The notes: a model not told the origin generated them from the sequence alone. A stretch of 37,224 nt of DNA from Limisphaerales bacterium (GCA_009773355.1 WRPG01000051.1:1-37224), one strand, 5' to 3'; positions 17,621 through 26,018 are shown, counted from the stretch's first letter. Program-made: numbers and translations.

Positions 17621-19165
17621 CTACACCTTCAGCAGCTCCTTCGCCTCCGCCACGCCGGGGGCCGGGCGGCCAAACTCGCTGGCGGTGACGCGCGCGAGCG
17701 CCACGAGCTGACGCCAGCGGAACGCACTGCGGGTCGAGGCAAACTCATCACTCGCGGTGCGGTAATACTTCTCCGCGTGCAATGCGCCATCCTCGCTGAT
17801 GGCGTAGCGCAGCAGCAGGTCGAACACTGGGCGCGGTGCGTGGCCCAGCTCCCCGTAGCGGTGGACAATGGCGGCGGCGTGCGACTGGAGGTTCCCGCGG
17901 ATCGCCTCTTCCGCCTCGTGCAACAGCGCGGCGGCATCCGTGGACTTGGTGCGGTCGAGGTGCCACTTCACCGGCAACGCCTCCCACTTGAGGAAATCTC
18001 CGCCGCGCTCGATGCGGTCGTGCGCGACCTGGTGCGCGCCGAGGATGAGGCACGCGAAGGTGTTCCGCGCGTTGGCCACGCGCGCCATGTTCCGCCACGC
18101 GTTCGCGCTGTCGCAGGCGTGGACGCCGATGCTGTCGCCGTGGACGCTGCCGGTGGGTTTCCCGGCGCTCTCCGCTTGCGGCGGGCGGCCGTGGTCGCGG
18201 AGGACGAGCTGGTTCGCGGCGAGCGAGAGGGCCTCACCGATGACGGCGGGCGCGAAGCCCTCGGCCAGTGCCGATGCCACGGCTTCGGCGGCTTGCGCGG
18301 CCGTGGACTTGAAAATGGTCTGGCTGAGCTGGTCCACCCACTTGTCCTCGGCGGTGCGCGTGCCGGGCTTTTGGTCGAGGAGCTTGTGCTGGTCGAGCAG
18401 TTGGGTGAGCAGCGCGCAGGCGGGACCGGGGGTCGCGCTGCCGCGCACACAGTAATGCACGGACTGCCGAAGCATCGTGCCCGCGTGCTGGCGGCCCACC
18501 ACGTCGAGCAAGTCCCACGCGCGATAGGGCATCACCACGCGATGCACTTCGCTGTGGTCCTGCACAGCGAGGAGCACGCTGTTGAAGGCGTCCTCGGGAG
18601 AGCGCTGGGCGATTGCGGCGAGCATCTGCTCCGCGCCCTTGGTGTCCTTCTTGCGCACGGCGTCGCGGATGGCTTCGCCGCCGGGCTGCGATTCGCCTGA
18701 CGCGCCGGGCTTGACCGGGCGAAGCACTTCTTTCGCCGGCCCGCCGAACTCCTGGATGCGATTGGTGTTCCGGTAAAGCACCTTGAACACCGGCAGCGCC
18801 TGCTGCGCGGACGACAGCTCGCGCGACATCTGATAAGCCGGCGAGAGCGCCATCATCGTGTGGAAGCCGATGTAGTCCTCGCCGCCGAACGTGCGCGCGT
18901 TGGCGAGCGCGGCGGCGGCGGTGAGCTGGCGGAGGTCCGTGCCGGACGAGAGCTTCGCGACGAGCGCGGGCAGGAGCTTGTTCGCGGGTGTCTCCTGCAT
19001 CAGGCGCACGAGCGGCTCGACGGAGCCGAAGTCGAGCTTGTCCGGCGCTTCGCCGGCGAAGGCGGGCGCGAGGCCGAGTTCGGAAGCGAGGCTGGTGCCG
19101 ACAGCGGCGGCGACGGTGGCGCGGCTGACATCGGCGAGGAATTCACGGCGGGAGGAGGCGTTCAT
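17621..19165 (-). CDS. Tat-exported helical protein of unknown function
   Basis: A 514-residue protein from the ATG at 19165. The N-terminus MNASSRREFLADVSRATVAA is a clear twin-arginine signal (SRREFL), followed by a hydrophobic stretch and an AFAGEA cleavage-like site, so it is exported folded, perhaps with a cofactor. The rest is predicted largely helical, with scattered His residues (GFHTMMAL, QDHSEVHRVVMPYR, RQHAGTMLRQSVHYC, HGDSIGVHACDSANAWRNMA) that could bind a metal or haem. No family is recognised. It lies 120 nt downstream of a pseudopilin gene on the same strand. The Tat signal with conserved-looking His/Cys patches argues for a redox or hydrolytic enzyme, but this is inference. 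Confidence 0.85.
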   Translation of the reverse strand: MNASSRREFLADVSRATVAAAVGTSLASELGLAPAFAGEAPDKLDFGSVEPLVRLMQETPANKLLPALVAKLSSGTDLRQLTAAAALANARTFGGEDYIGFHTMMALSPAYQMSRELSSAQQALPVFKVLYRNTNRIQEFGGPAKEVLRPVKPGASGESQPGGEAIRDAVRKKDTKGAEQMLAAIAQRSPEDAFNSVLLAVQDHSEVHRVVMPYRAWDLLDVVGRQHAGTMLRQSVHYCVRGSATPGPACALLTQLLDQHKLLDQKPGTRTAEDKWVDQLSQTIFKSTAAQAAEAVASALAEGFAPAVIGEALSLAANQLVLRDHGRPPQAESAGKPTGSVHGDSIGVHACDSANAWRNMARVANARNTFACLILGAHQVAHDRIERGGDFLKWEALPVKWHLDRTKSTDAAALLHEAEEAIRGNLQSHAAAIVHRYGELGHAPRPVFDLLLRYAISEDGALHAEKYYRTASDEFASTRSAFRWRQLVALARVTASEFGRPAPGVAEAKELLKV

Positions 19166-19285
19166 AGACGTTTTGGGGCAGAACTTTTTAGGAGCTTGTA
19201 TCGGCGATACGCCTCTTACCCCGGCGCGTCAAGCAGTCGTTCTGGGCGAACAGCGCGACAGCCGCGCCAGGTTGAAAGCCGGGAG

Positions 19286-20089
19286 TCAGGGCACCCAGGA
19301 TTTCACCTTGGCCAGGTCTGCCAAGTCCGCGGCCGGCATGGCCGCCGGGCCGGTGTAGTAGTGGGTCGAGGTGGGCAGGGACGCGCCTTGGGCCTCCTGC
19401 AACAGGAGTGAACCCTGCCACTTGGACAGCTCGACATGGCCGTCGGCAAAGCTGAACAACCCCGCGTTGCCGTGGCGCGCGCCGGGATATTTCGACCAGA
19501 CGGTGTCGTTGACGTTGATGATCAGGTTGCAGTGGGCAGCCAGTTTCATGTCCACAAACACGAAGGCGTTGGCCGAGTTCAGCACCTGGGAGGCGAGGGT
19601 GAAGAAGCCCGTCGTCGGCCCCGCCAGCTTGCCGTTCATGCATACGCTGTAGGTGCCGTGATCCGAGCCGTTCTGTGGATCCTTGGGCTGGGCCGGGCAC
19701 CGGTAGATTGCGGGAGCCATCGTGTAGCGGATGAGTGTGCCGTTGGTGGCCGGAAAATCGAGGCTTGGATACGACGGCGCGGGTGAACCGGAGCCATACT
19801 CGGTGCCGCCCACCCAGGCATTCGGATCCCGATAACCGGTGCCGGCCAGCGGGTTGATGTTCTTGGGCAGCTTGTCCGCAAAGTCGCCCGTGTAGAGATT
19901 GAAGCCGAGCTGGAGCTGCTTGAAATTCGAGAGGCAAGCCGTTCCTTTGGCCTTCGCCTTCGCCTTGCTCAACGCCGGGAGCAGCATTCCCGCGAGGATC
20001 GCGATGATGGCGATGACAACCAGCAGTTCGATGAGGGTGAACGCCGCGCCCGCGGGGTTCTGCACTGACAGGCGCTGAGGGGGCTTCAT
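19286..20089 (-). CDS. Pseudopilin-like protein with H-x9-DG motif
   Basis: A 267-residue protein. The ATG at 20089 gives a 16-residue leader ([16 protein letters not shown]) before [18 protein letters not shown]; an upstream in-frame ATG at 20125 would add 12 residues. Glu at +5 is present and the -1 residue is Ala. [20 protein letters not shown] follows. The C-terminal region has [20 protein letters not shown], a textbook H-x9-DG motif. The hydrophobic helix and DGHVELxKW ending closely match the protein at 265-1188, so the two are paralogues. It is transcribed towards the Tat-exported protein gene, with which it may share a transcript. Confidence 0.88.
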   Translation of the reverse strand: MKPPQRLSVQNPAGAAFTLIELLVVIAIIAILAGMLLPALSKAKAKAKGTACLSNFKQLQLGFNLYTGDFADKLPKNINPLAGTGYRDPNAWVGGTEYGSGSPAPSYPSLDFPATNGTLIRYTMAPAIYRCPAQPKDPQNGSDHGTYSVCMNGKLAGPTTGFFTLASQVLNSANAFVFVDMKLAAHCNLIINVNDTVWSKYPGARHGNAGLFSFADGHVELSKWQGSLLLQEAQGASLPTSTHYYTGPAAMPAADLADLAKVKSWVP

Positions 20090-20247
20090 GGGTTTGTCGG
20101 GCTTGGGAAGCCGACGCGCCGGCACGGGTGCTATTCACTCCGCCACCGCTGCGCACTCGCGCCGAGCGCGGAAAAAACTGGAAACAAAGTTTGACATTGC
20201 TTCCCCTGCGCGGCAATTGGAGCGCCGTCCCGCAACCCCGCACACTC

Positions 20248-20892
20248 ATGGGCAGCAAAAACACGCTCGTCGCCGTTGGCGCGATCCTCGCGATCCTCGG
20301 ATCACTGGCCTGGCTCTACTTCACCGAGTTCCGCTCCGGGCCGAAGGCGAACCTCAAGCCGCTGGAGACCCTGGGCGCCGTGGCCGCCGAGGAGACGGCG
20401 GCGCTGCTCGGCGGTCAGGGCCGGGTGGTGGTCGTGACCGAGTTGATCGAGGTTCAGAAGAATCCGAACCTCGACGCGCAGGTCAGCGGCTTCAAGGCGG
20501 CGCTCGGCAAAAAGGGCGGCGTCACCCTCAAGGAGGTCAGGGAAATCAAACGCCCGCCCTCCGACGACCCGCGCCTGTGGCCAGCGGGCCAGGCTGCTCA
20601 AATCGCGCAGATGAGCGAGGGCGCGAACGCCACCGTGCTGCTCATGAGCCTGCCCATGCAGCTTGCCCGGGAGGATGTCGCCGCGCTCAAGGGCATCAAG
20701 GGCAGGCTCGTCGCCGTGACCTCGCAGTCGGCGACGCTCAAGCCGCTGCTGCAACAGGGCGTCCTCCACCTCGCCATCGTGAACCGCTTTCCCCCCAAGC
20801 CCGCCCCCGCCTCCGGCAAGGAGACGCCCCGCCAGTGGTTCGATCGCGTCTATATGGTCGTGAAGCCCGACGCGCTGGGCGAGCTGCCCTGA
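20248..20892 (+). CDS. Single-span membrane-anchored protein, unknown
   Basis: About 214 residues from ATG 20248; an earlier in-frame ATG at 20128 would add 40 residues without a signal. The N-terminus MGSKNTLVAVGAILAILGSL is a membrane anchor or uncleaved signal. The soluble part alternates strands and helices: GRVVVVTELIEVQKNPNLDA, FKAALGKKGGVTLKEV, ANATVLLMSLPMQLAREDVA, LKGIKGRLVAVTSQSATLK, and GVLHLAIVNRFPP. This resembles a periplasmic alpha/beta substrate-binding fold, but no specific family is recognised. A perfect TTGACA lies at 20191-20196, about 50 nt before the start, without a clear -10. The gene ends at a convergent junction carrying a hairpin repeat. Confidence 0.75.
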   Translation: MGSKNTLVAVGAILAILGSLAWLYFTEFRSGPKANLKPLETLGAVAAEETAALLGGQGRVVVVTELIEVQKNPNLDAQVSGFKAALGKKGGVTLKEVREIKRPPSDDPRLWPAGQAAQIAQMSEGANATVLLMSLPMQLAREDVAALKGIKGRLVAVTSQSATLKPLLQQGVLHLAIVNRFPPKPAPASGKETPRQWFDRVYMVVKPDALGELP

Positions 20893-20907
20893 GGCGAAGG
20901 AAGGCAA

Positions 20908-20991
20908 AAGGCGGACGGTTGCCCGTCCGCCTTGGTTGCGTGGTAGGGACGACCTGCGGGTCGTCCGGACGCGCGGCAGCACGTCCCTACC
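20908..20991. repeat. Hairpin repeat, copy 1 (convergent junction)
   Basis: AAGGCGGACGG-TTGC-CCGTCCGCCTT at 20908-20933 is a perfect 11-bp hairpin. It is followed by a nested inverted repeat (GGTAGGGACG at 20942-20951 with CGTCCCTACC at 20982-20991), including GGACGCGCGGCAGC at 20967-20980. The same two blocks recur in the same order and orientation at 23251-23317. It sits between convergent stop codons at 20892 and 20997, where it could terminate transcription in both directions. Confidence 0.8.
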
Positions 20992-20996
20992 ATCCC

Positions 20997-21617
20997 TCAC
21001 GCCTTGAGCACCCCGGCTGCCGTGTCACTGCGCAGGCCGATCTCGGCATCGTCCGAGACATACACCGCCTGATACTCGCGGCGCTCCGTGGCGGCACCGT
21101 TCAGGTTCGGCCGGTTGTCCACGTAGGGCGAGAACGTGTCCCGTGCGAGGAACGTGAACACCGTCTCGCTCCCGCGCTTGGTGTAGATGTTCACCCCGTC
21201 CGAGATGCTCTTGTTGAACCCGATGGTGACCTGTCCGTTCTGCGTGTCGTCCACCGTGAGCGTGGGCTTGGACGTGCTCAGGTCCGTCGTGTCCTCCGGG
21301 CCGATGATGCCGAGCTGCTGGCCCAGCGCGGCGGTGTAGGCCGGGTGCTCCTTGAGCCGGCGGGCCAGCGCGCGGGCGGCGGTCTTGATGGTCCGCAGCG
21401 ACGTGGCGCACGCCTCCGTGGCCGTCTTGGCGGCGTTCCGGGCCGCGACCTTGGCGTCCACCTTCGTGTGCGCCGTGCCGTTGTCCGTGGCCACCGCCGC
21501 CACCTCCGGGTCCGTCAGGCCGAACGTGGTCTTCAAGGCAGCCGTCTGGTTCTTGAAGTTGTCGTGCCAGAGGAGCAACTGTGGGTCTTGGTCGGGCAGA
21601 TAGTCCTGTTTTGCCAT
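20997..21617 (-). CDS. 206-residue protein with C-terminal Fn3-like region, unknown
   Basis: From ATG 21617, preceded by a good Shine-Dalgarno-like AAAGGA, which is rare in this window. Residues ~1-105 are helical and Ala-rich (AAVATDNGTAHTKVDAKVAA, ATSLRTIKTAARALARRLKE). Residues ~118-206 look like a beta sandwich of fibronectin III type: KPTLTVDDTQNGQVTIGFNK, then GVNIYTKRGSETVFTFLARD, SPYVDNRP, and REYQAVYVSDDAEIG. The YxxVYVxDDAEIG ending resembles small proteins seen repeatedly in Verrucomicrobiota, Planctomycetota and Bacteroidota; their function is not known to me. No signal peptide is present. A 21-nt tandem array begins 38 nt upstream of the start codon. Confidence 0.82.
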   Translation of the reverse strand: MAKQDYLPDQDPQLLLWHDNFKNQTAALKTTFGLTDPEVAAVATDNGTAHTKVDAKVAARNAAKTATEACATSLRTIKTAARALARRLKEHPAYTAALGQQLGIIGPEDTTDLSTSKPTLTVDDTQNGQVTIGFNKSISDGVNIYTKRGSETVFTFLARDTFSPYVDNRPNLNGAATERREYQAVYVSDDAEIGLRSDTAAGVLKA

Positions 21618-21654
21618 AACTTTGTTCCTTTCAACTGTTTGCGAACGGAAGATA

Positions 21655-21906
21655 GGCCACGGTGGAACGATTTTCCCGCACGGTGAAATGATTTTACCGT
21701 GCGGCGGAAACAGTCCGCCGTGCGGATAAAACCCTCGACCGTGCGGTGCTTGGACTTCTCCGTGCCCGGAACACGCTTCCGGGATTGCTGCAACCGTTTC
21801 CCCACGCGGAAAAGCAGCCCCACCGTGCGGTGAACGCCCTCACCCGCGCGGGAAACGCTCCTGACCGTGCCCGGTTACGTGAGCCGGACGCGGGCAAGTG
21901 GCTGCG
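21655..21906. repeat. Degenerate tandem array, 12 units of exactly 21 nt
   Basis: Units start at 21655, 21676, 21697, 21718, 21739, 21760, 21781, 21802, 21823, 21844, 21865 and 21886, all exactly 21 nt apart with no slippage. The consensus is approximately CCGTGCGGTGAAA followed by eight less conserved, T/C-rich bases. Examples: 21697 begins CCGTGCGGCGGAAA, 21718 CCGTGCGGATAAAA, 21823 CCGTGCGGTGAAC and 21844 CCGCGCGGGAAAC. The first two units share CACGGTG and GATTTT. The array fills most of the divergent gap between genes starting at 21617 (minus) and 22056 (plus). No continuous convincing coding frame spans it, although 21 nt preserves frame and any translation gives heptads. Confidence 0.85.
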
Positions 21907-22018
21907 CCGCGCTGCGGATTTAGGAATCCAACCTCTGTCTGCTGTTCGGGTTTAGGAGTAGCGCGCCGGGCGGGGGAGGGCAAGGGGGAAATGCGGCAGC
22001 GCTGGTCTTTGATGTGCC

Positions 22019-22048
22019 TTGTCACTTCAAGCGGCTATGAACTACTCT
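22019..22048 (+). promoter_or_regulatory. Candidate promoter for the membrane/coiled-coil gene
   Basis: TTGTCA at 22019-22024 (five of six -35 matches) is followed after 18 nt by TACTCT at 22043-22048. The start codon is only 8 nt after the -10, which would give a leaderless or nearly leaderless transcript. Confidence 0.35.
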
Positions 22049-22055
22049 GCCGTGC

Positions 22056-23249
22056 ATGAGTGACGCCATTCTGGAGGTGGATTTCGGTTTCCCGCTTGGA
22101 AAGCGAAGCTTTCAAAGTCATCAGGAGCTTCTGGTTTGGTGGGAGAAGGAAAGGACTTTTTGGAACCGCATCCTCAACGACAAAGCCGCTCAATCGGCAG
22201 GTGATATTCGCTCTTTCCTTACTCAGCCTCTTAATCAGTGTGACAGAACTCTCCGAGAAGGGGCGCAGCCTTGGACTTCTGAAAGTTCACCAAACCAAAC
22301 CGACGCTCTCAAGAATTGGATGCGAAACGCCAAGAGCGTCCTTGAAGGTCATTATCTAAACGGCACGCTCTTCCTCGCGGATAGCCCAAAGGGACAGTTC
22401 TTATCCGGTTATTTTGAGAAGAGAGGTGCTTTGGCAGCGGTCTATGCAGCCAGCTTTCTCCTCCGACTGGGACACATGAACCAGTCATATCTGAAACAAG
22501 AGGCAGAATTTGCAGCCTTCTGCTTTCAGGAAGGTCTGGCGAACCGTGCAGATGCAGAAATCAGCGCCTTGAAACAAGCAGAAGCAGAATGGCAAGAAAG
22601 CCGCCGGATTCACGGCGAGGAGATGAAAGCACTCAAAGGAGAAGCAGCCGAGTGGGGCGAGAAACAAGGAGCTTTGCTCAATGCATTCAGAGAAGATACG
22701 AAAACCCTGAAGGGCGGATTCGATACGATGATGAAGGATGCCGATGGAGACTTGGCTAGAATCAAGGCGACCTACGACCGGAAACTCGCACTTCATGCAC
22801 CGGTCTTATATTGGCGGGCAAAATCATTCCGCCACGGCCGAGCTGCTACTCAGATTGGGCGATGGACCTTGAGCGCAGTAGTGGCCTCAACTGCACTACT
22901 GATGTGGGTTGCCTACGAATTCTTGGTCAGCCCCATTCACAAGCAACCAAATTGGAAACCCGAACTTGGGAACTTCTTCGCCGTTGTGCTCATTGGTTCT
23001 GTCCTTGTGTGGCTCATGCGCGAACTGGTGAAACTTTGGCTCAGTGAGGTGCATCTCCGCCACGACGCACAATTTCGAATCGCGCTGCTGCGAACCTACT
23101 TGTCGCTGCTGAAAGGTGAGAAAGGAATTGGCGACAAGGACCAGTCGGCACTTGTAGCTGCGCTTTACCGGCCAACACCAGATGGCGTAGTTAAAGAGGA
23201 CACTACGCCAGCGAGCTTGCTGGATTTCATCGCTCAACGCCTGAAATGA
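22056..23249 (+). CDS. Membrane protein with coiled coil, DUF6161-like
   Basis: A 397-residue protein from ATG 22056. An N-terminal soluble region with FQSHQELLVWWEKERTFWNR and EGHYLNGTLFLADSPKGQFL is followed by a long charged helix (~165-250, e.g. KQAEAEWQESRRIHGEEMKA) likely to form a coiled coil. Two membrane spans come next (~265-290, TLSAVVASTALLMWVAYEFL; ~310-330, FFAVVLIGSVLVWLM). The C-terminus contains HDAQFRIALLRTYLSLLKGE and ALYRPTPDGVVKEDTTPASL. This layout matches what I recall of the DUF6161 family of unknown function; that assignment is from memory. GC content and third-codon bias are visibly lower than in all neighbours, a sign of recent acquisition. Direct repeats flank the segment that contains it. 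Confidence 0.83.
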   Translation: MSDAILEVDFGFPLGKRSFQSHQELLVWWEKERTFWNRILNDKAAQSAGDIRSFLTQPLNQCDRTLREGAQPWTSESSPNQTDALKNWMRNAKSVLEGHYLNGTLFLADSPKGQFLSGYFEKRGALAAVYAASFLLRLGHMNQSYLKQEAEFAAFCFQEGLANRADAEISALKQAEAEWQESRRIHGEEMKALKGEAAEWGEKQGALLNAFREDTKTLKGGFDTMMKDADGDLARIKATYDRKLALHAPVLYWRAKSFRHGRAATQIGRWTLSAVVASTALLMWVAYEFLVSPIHKQPNWKPELGNFFAVVLIGSVLVWLMRELVKLWLSEVHLRHDAQFRIALLRTYLSLLKGEKGIGDKDQSALVAALYRPTPDGVVKEDTTPASLLDFIAQRLK

Positions 23250-23250
23250 G

Positions 23251-23317
23251 AAGGCGGACGGTTGCCCGTCCGCCTTTGCGGAATCAGATGGAGGACGCGC
23301 GGCAGCGCGTCCCTACC
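23251..23317. repeat. Hairpin repeat, copy 2 (convergent junction)
   Basis: AAGGCGGACGG-TTGC-CCGTCCGCCTT at 23251-23276 is identical to the hairpin at 20908-20933. It is followed by GGACGCGCGGCAGCGCGTCC, itself a perfect hairpin, and CTACC up to 23317. The second block matches 20967-20991 at 24 of 25 positions. It lies between the stop at 23249 and the ahcY stop beginning at 23318, again a convergent junction. Confidence 0.82.
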
Positions 23318-24745
23318 TCAGTAGCGGTAGTGCTCGGGCTTGTAGGGGCCGTCCACGGGGACGCCGAGGTAGGCGGCCTGGTCTTTGGTGAGCTTGGTGA
23401 GCTTCACGCCGATCTTCCCGAGGTGCAGGCGGGCGACTTCCTCGTCGAGCTTCTTGCTCAGGCGATAGACGCCGACCTTGTAGACGTCCTTGTTCTTCCA
23501 GAGGTCGAGCTGCGCGAGCGTCTGGTTCGAGAAGGAGTTGGACATGACGAAGCTCGGGTGGCCGGTGGCGCAGCCGAGGTTCACGAGCCGGCCTTCGGCG
23601 AGCATGAAGATGCTGTGGCCGTCGGCGAAGGTGTATTGGTCCACCTGCGGCTTGATGTTCTTGCGCTTGACGCCCTTGGCGTTGTTCAGGCGGTCCACCT
23701 GAATTTCGTTGTCGAAGTGGCCGATGTTCGCGACGACGGCCTGGTCCTTCATCTTCGCCATGTGCTCCAGCGTGAGGATGTCCTTGTTGCCGGTGGTGGT
23801 GATGTAGATGTCGGCGCGGCCGAGGGTGTCCTCGATGGTGGTGACCTCGTAGCCTTCCATCGCGGCCTGCAACGCGCAGATGGGGTCAATCTCGGTGACG
23901 ATGACGCGCGCGCCCTGGCCGCGGAGGGACTGGGCGCTGCCCTTGCCGACGTCGCCGTAGCCGCAGACCACGGCGACCTTGCCGGAGATCATCACGTCCA
24001 TGGCGCGGTTCAGACCGTCCACGAGCGAGTGGCGGCAGCCGTAGAGGTTGTCGAACTTCGACTTGGTGGTGGAGTCGTTGACGTTGATGGCGGGGACGAG
24101 AAGTTTGCCCTGTTCGAGCATCTGGTAGAGGCGGTGGACGCCGGTGGTGGTCTCCTCGGAGACGCCCTTCCAGTCTTTCACGATGCCGTGCCAGTAGCCC
24201 TTGCCGCGCTTCTTGGCGATGGCCTTGAGGAGGTCCTTGATGACCTTGACCTCATGGTTGTCGGAGGGGGTGTTGACCCAGCCGTCGCCGTTTTCGAGTT
24301 CGTAGCCCTTGTGGATGAGCAGGGTGGCATCGCCGCCGTCGTCCACGATCAGCTCGGGGCCTTTGCCGTCACCGTGGTCGAGCGCGCGCTCGGTGCACCA
24401 CCAGTATTCTTCCAAGCTCTCACCCTTCCAGGCGAAGACGGGGATGCCGGCGGCGGCAATTGCGGCGGCGGCGTGGTCCTGGGTGGAGAAGATGTTGCAA
24501 CTCGCCCAGCGGACGGACGCGCCCAGGGCCGCGAGCGTCTCGATGAGGACGCCGGTCTGGATGGTCATGTGAAGCGAGCCGGTGATGCGGACGCCCTTGA
24601 GGGGCTTGTCCTTGGCGTGCTTCTCGCGGATCGCCATCAGGCCGGGCATCTCGTGCTCGGCGATGTCGAGTTCCTTGCGGCCCCATTCGGCGAGGGTGAT
24701 GTCTTTGACTTTGTAATCGGCTTTGGCAGCGGTTTTCTTGGCCAT
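23318..24745 (-). CDS. ahcY: Adenosylhomocysteinase
   Basis: A 475-residue cytoplasmic enzyme that reversibly hydrolyses S-adenosylhomocysteine to adenosine and homocysteine, removing the product inhibitor of methyltransferases. Motifs: [15 protein letters not shown] near the N-terminus, [15 protein letters not shown], the NAD-binding [35 protein letters not shown]-like substrate region (here [14 protein letters not shown]), and the canonical C-terminal KPEHYRY. It carries the insertion typical of the long bacterial form. It follows metK on the same strand with 94 nt between them. No Shine-Dalgarno precedes the ATG at 24745. Confidence 0.98.
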   Translation of the reverse strand: MAKKTAAKADYKVKDITLAEWGRKELDIAEHEMPGLMAIREKHAKDKPLKGVRITGSLHMTIQTGVLIETLAALGASVRWASCNIFSTQDHAAAAIAAAGIPVFAWKGESLEEYWWCTERALDHGDGKGPELIVDDGGDATLLIHKGYELENGDGWVNTPSDNHEVKVIKDLLKAIAKKRGKGYWHGIVKDWKGVSEETTTGVHRLYQMLEQGKLLVPAINVNDSTTKSKFDNLYGCRHSLVDGLNRAMDVMISGKVAVVCGYGDVGKGSAQSLRGQGARVIVTEIDPICALQAAMEGYEVTTIEDTLGRADIYITTTGNKDILTLEHMAKMKDQAVVANIGHFDNEIQVDRLNNAKGVKRKNIKPQVDQYTFADGHSIFMLAEGRLVNLGCATGHPSFVMSNSFSNQTLAQLDLWKNKDVYKVGVYRLSKKLDEEVARLHLGKIGVKLTKLTKDQAAYLGVPVDGPYKPEHYRY

Positions 24746-24781
24746 AGTGGTGTTTGTTAAATCGTTGAACGGTTAAAAGGC

Positions 24782-24830
24782 TGAAGCGTTGAAGAGGAGA
24801 GGCATCGCCCCGGTCCCTTCAACGCTTCAA
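24782..24830. repeat. Inverted repeat in the metK-ahcY spacer
   Basis: TGAAGCGTTGAAG (24782-24794) and CTTCAACGCTTCA (24818-24830) form a perfect 13-bp stem with a 23-nt loop. Related short units (TCGTTGAACGGTTAAAAGG) lie beside it towards ahcY. In the transcript it falls between the metK stop and the ahcY start. It could stabilise or attenuate the message. It does not match a SAH riboswitch consensus as I remember it. Confidence 0.6.
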
Positions 24831-24839
24831 CGACAGCAA

Positions 24840-26018
24840 TTACTTCACGGCCTTTTGCAGCGCGCCGACTTTGTCCGTGGCTTCCCACGTCAGATCCTTG
24901 TCGCTCTTGCCGAAGTGGCCGTAGTTGGTGGTCTTGCCGTAAATCGGGCGCAGCAGCTTGAGCTGGGCGACAATGTCCGCCGGCTTAAAGCTGAAAACCT
25001 TGCAGACCGCGTTGGTGATGGCCTCGTCGGAGAGGCCTTCCTTGGCCGTGCCGAAGGTGTTGACGTAAACGCTGACCGGCTCGGGATAGCCGATGGCGTA
25101 GGCGAATTGAATCTCCGCGCGCCGGGCGAGGCCGGCGGCCACGATGTTCTTCGCCACGTAACGGCCCATGTAGGCGGCACTGCGGTCCACCTTGGATGGG
25201 TCCTTGCCGGAGAAGGCACCACCACCGTGACGGCCAAAGCCGCCGTAGCTGTCCACGATGATCTTGCGACCGGTGAGGCCGGTGTCGCCCTGCGGTCCGC
25301 CGACGACGAAGCGGCCGGTGGGATTGATGAGGAACAGCGTGTCGGGAGTGAGGAGGTTCCTGGGCAGGACCTTCTTCACGACTTCCTCGATGCAAAACTC
25401 CTCGATCTGCTTGTGCTCCACGTCGGCGGTGTGCTGCGTGGAGATGACGACGTTCGAGATGGCGACCGGCTCGTCGTTCTCATACACGACAGACACCTGC
25501 GACTTCGCGTCGGGGCGGAGCCAGTGAACCTTGCCGCTCTTGCGGATTTGCGTGAGCTTCCGGCCCAGGCGATGCGCGAACATGATCGGCGCGGGCATCA
25601 ACTCCGGCGTCTCGTCGCTGGCGTAGCCGAACATCAGGCCCTGGTCGCCCGCGCCCTGCTCGGCCTTCTTCTTGCCCTTGGCGGCCTTGGCGTCCACGCC
25701 CTGCGAAATGTCGGGAGACTGCTGGGTGATGATGGTGTTCACGAACACCCTGTCCGCATGGAACACGTCGTCGTCGTTCACGTAGCCAATCTCGCGGATG
25801 GCCTCGCGCGCGAGCTTCACGAAGTCCAGCTTGGCGCGCGTGGTGATCTCACCGCCGACGATGGCGATGTTCGACTTCACGTAGGTCTCGCAGGCGACGC
25901 GGCTGTGCTTGTCCTGCGCCAGGCAGGCGTCGAGGACGGCATCGGAGATCGTGTCCGCGACTTTGTCCGGGTGGCCTTCGCCGACGGATTCGGAGGAGAA
26001 GATGAAGCGTTTGCTCAT
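24840..26018 (-). CDS. metK: S-adenosylmethionine synthetase
   Basis: A 392-residue cytoplasmic enzyme making S-adenosylmethionine from methionine and ATP, with release of phosphate and pyrophosphate. Motifs: [20 protein letters not shown] at the N-terminus, [19 protein letters not shown] (here preceded by an inserted [13 protein letters not shown] segment), and the P-loop-like [19 protein letters not shown]. The ATG at 26018 is chosen because it starts [12 protein letters not shown]; the frame extends 25 codons upstream without conserved sequence. It is upstream of ahcY on the minus strand, forming the methyl-cycle pair. The 252-nt divergent gap to the flotillin gene contains GAGAAATGGCG at 26211-26221 and small palindromes; I could not recognise a SAM riboswitch in it. 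Confidence 0.98.
   Translation of the reverse strand: MSKRFIFSSESVGEGHPDKVADTISDAVLDACLAQDKHSRVACETYVKSNIAIVGGEITTRAKLDFVKLAREAIREIGYVNDDDVFHADRVFVNTIITQQSPDISQGVDAKAAKGKKKAEQGAGDQGLMFGYASDETPELMPAPIMFAHRLGRKLTQIRKSGKVHWLRPDAKSQVSVVYENDEPVAISNVVISTQHTADVEHKQIEEFCIEEVVKKVLPRNLLTPDTLFLINPTGRFVVGGPQGDTGLTGRKIIVDSYGGFGRHGGGAFSGKDPSKVDRSAAYMGRYVAKNIVAAGLARRAEIQFAYAIGYPEPVSVYVNTFGTAKEGLSDEAITNAVCKVFSFKPADIVAQLKLLRPIYGKTTNYGHFGKSDKDLTWEATDKVGALQKAVK

Noticed and set aside
20191-20219. Promoter with perfect TTGACA before the 214-aa membrane protein gene
   Set aside because: No acceptable -10 box occurs at 16-18 nt spacing, so it is mentioned only with the gene.
21694-21897. Heptad-repeat protein encoded across the 21-nt array
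   Set aside because: All frames give heptads because 21 is divisible by three, but each is short, stop-interrupted and lacks a start with a ribosome site; a DNA-level array is simpler.
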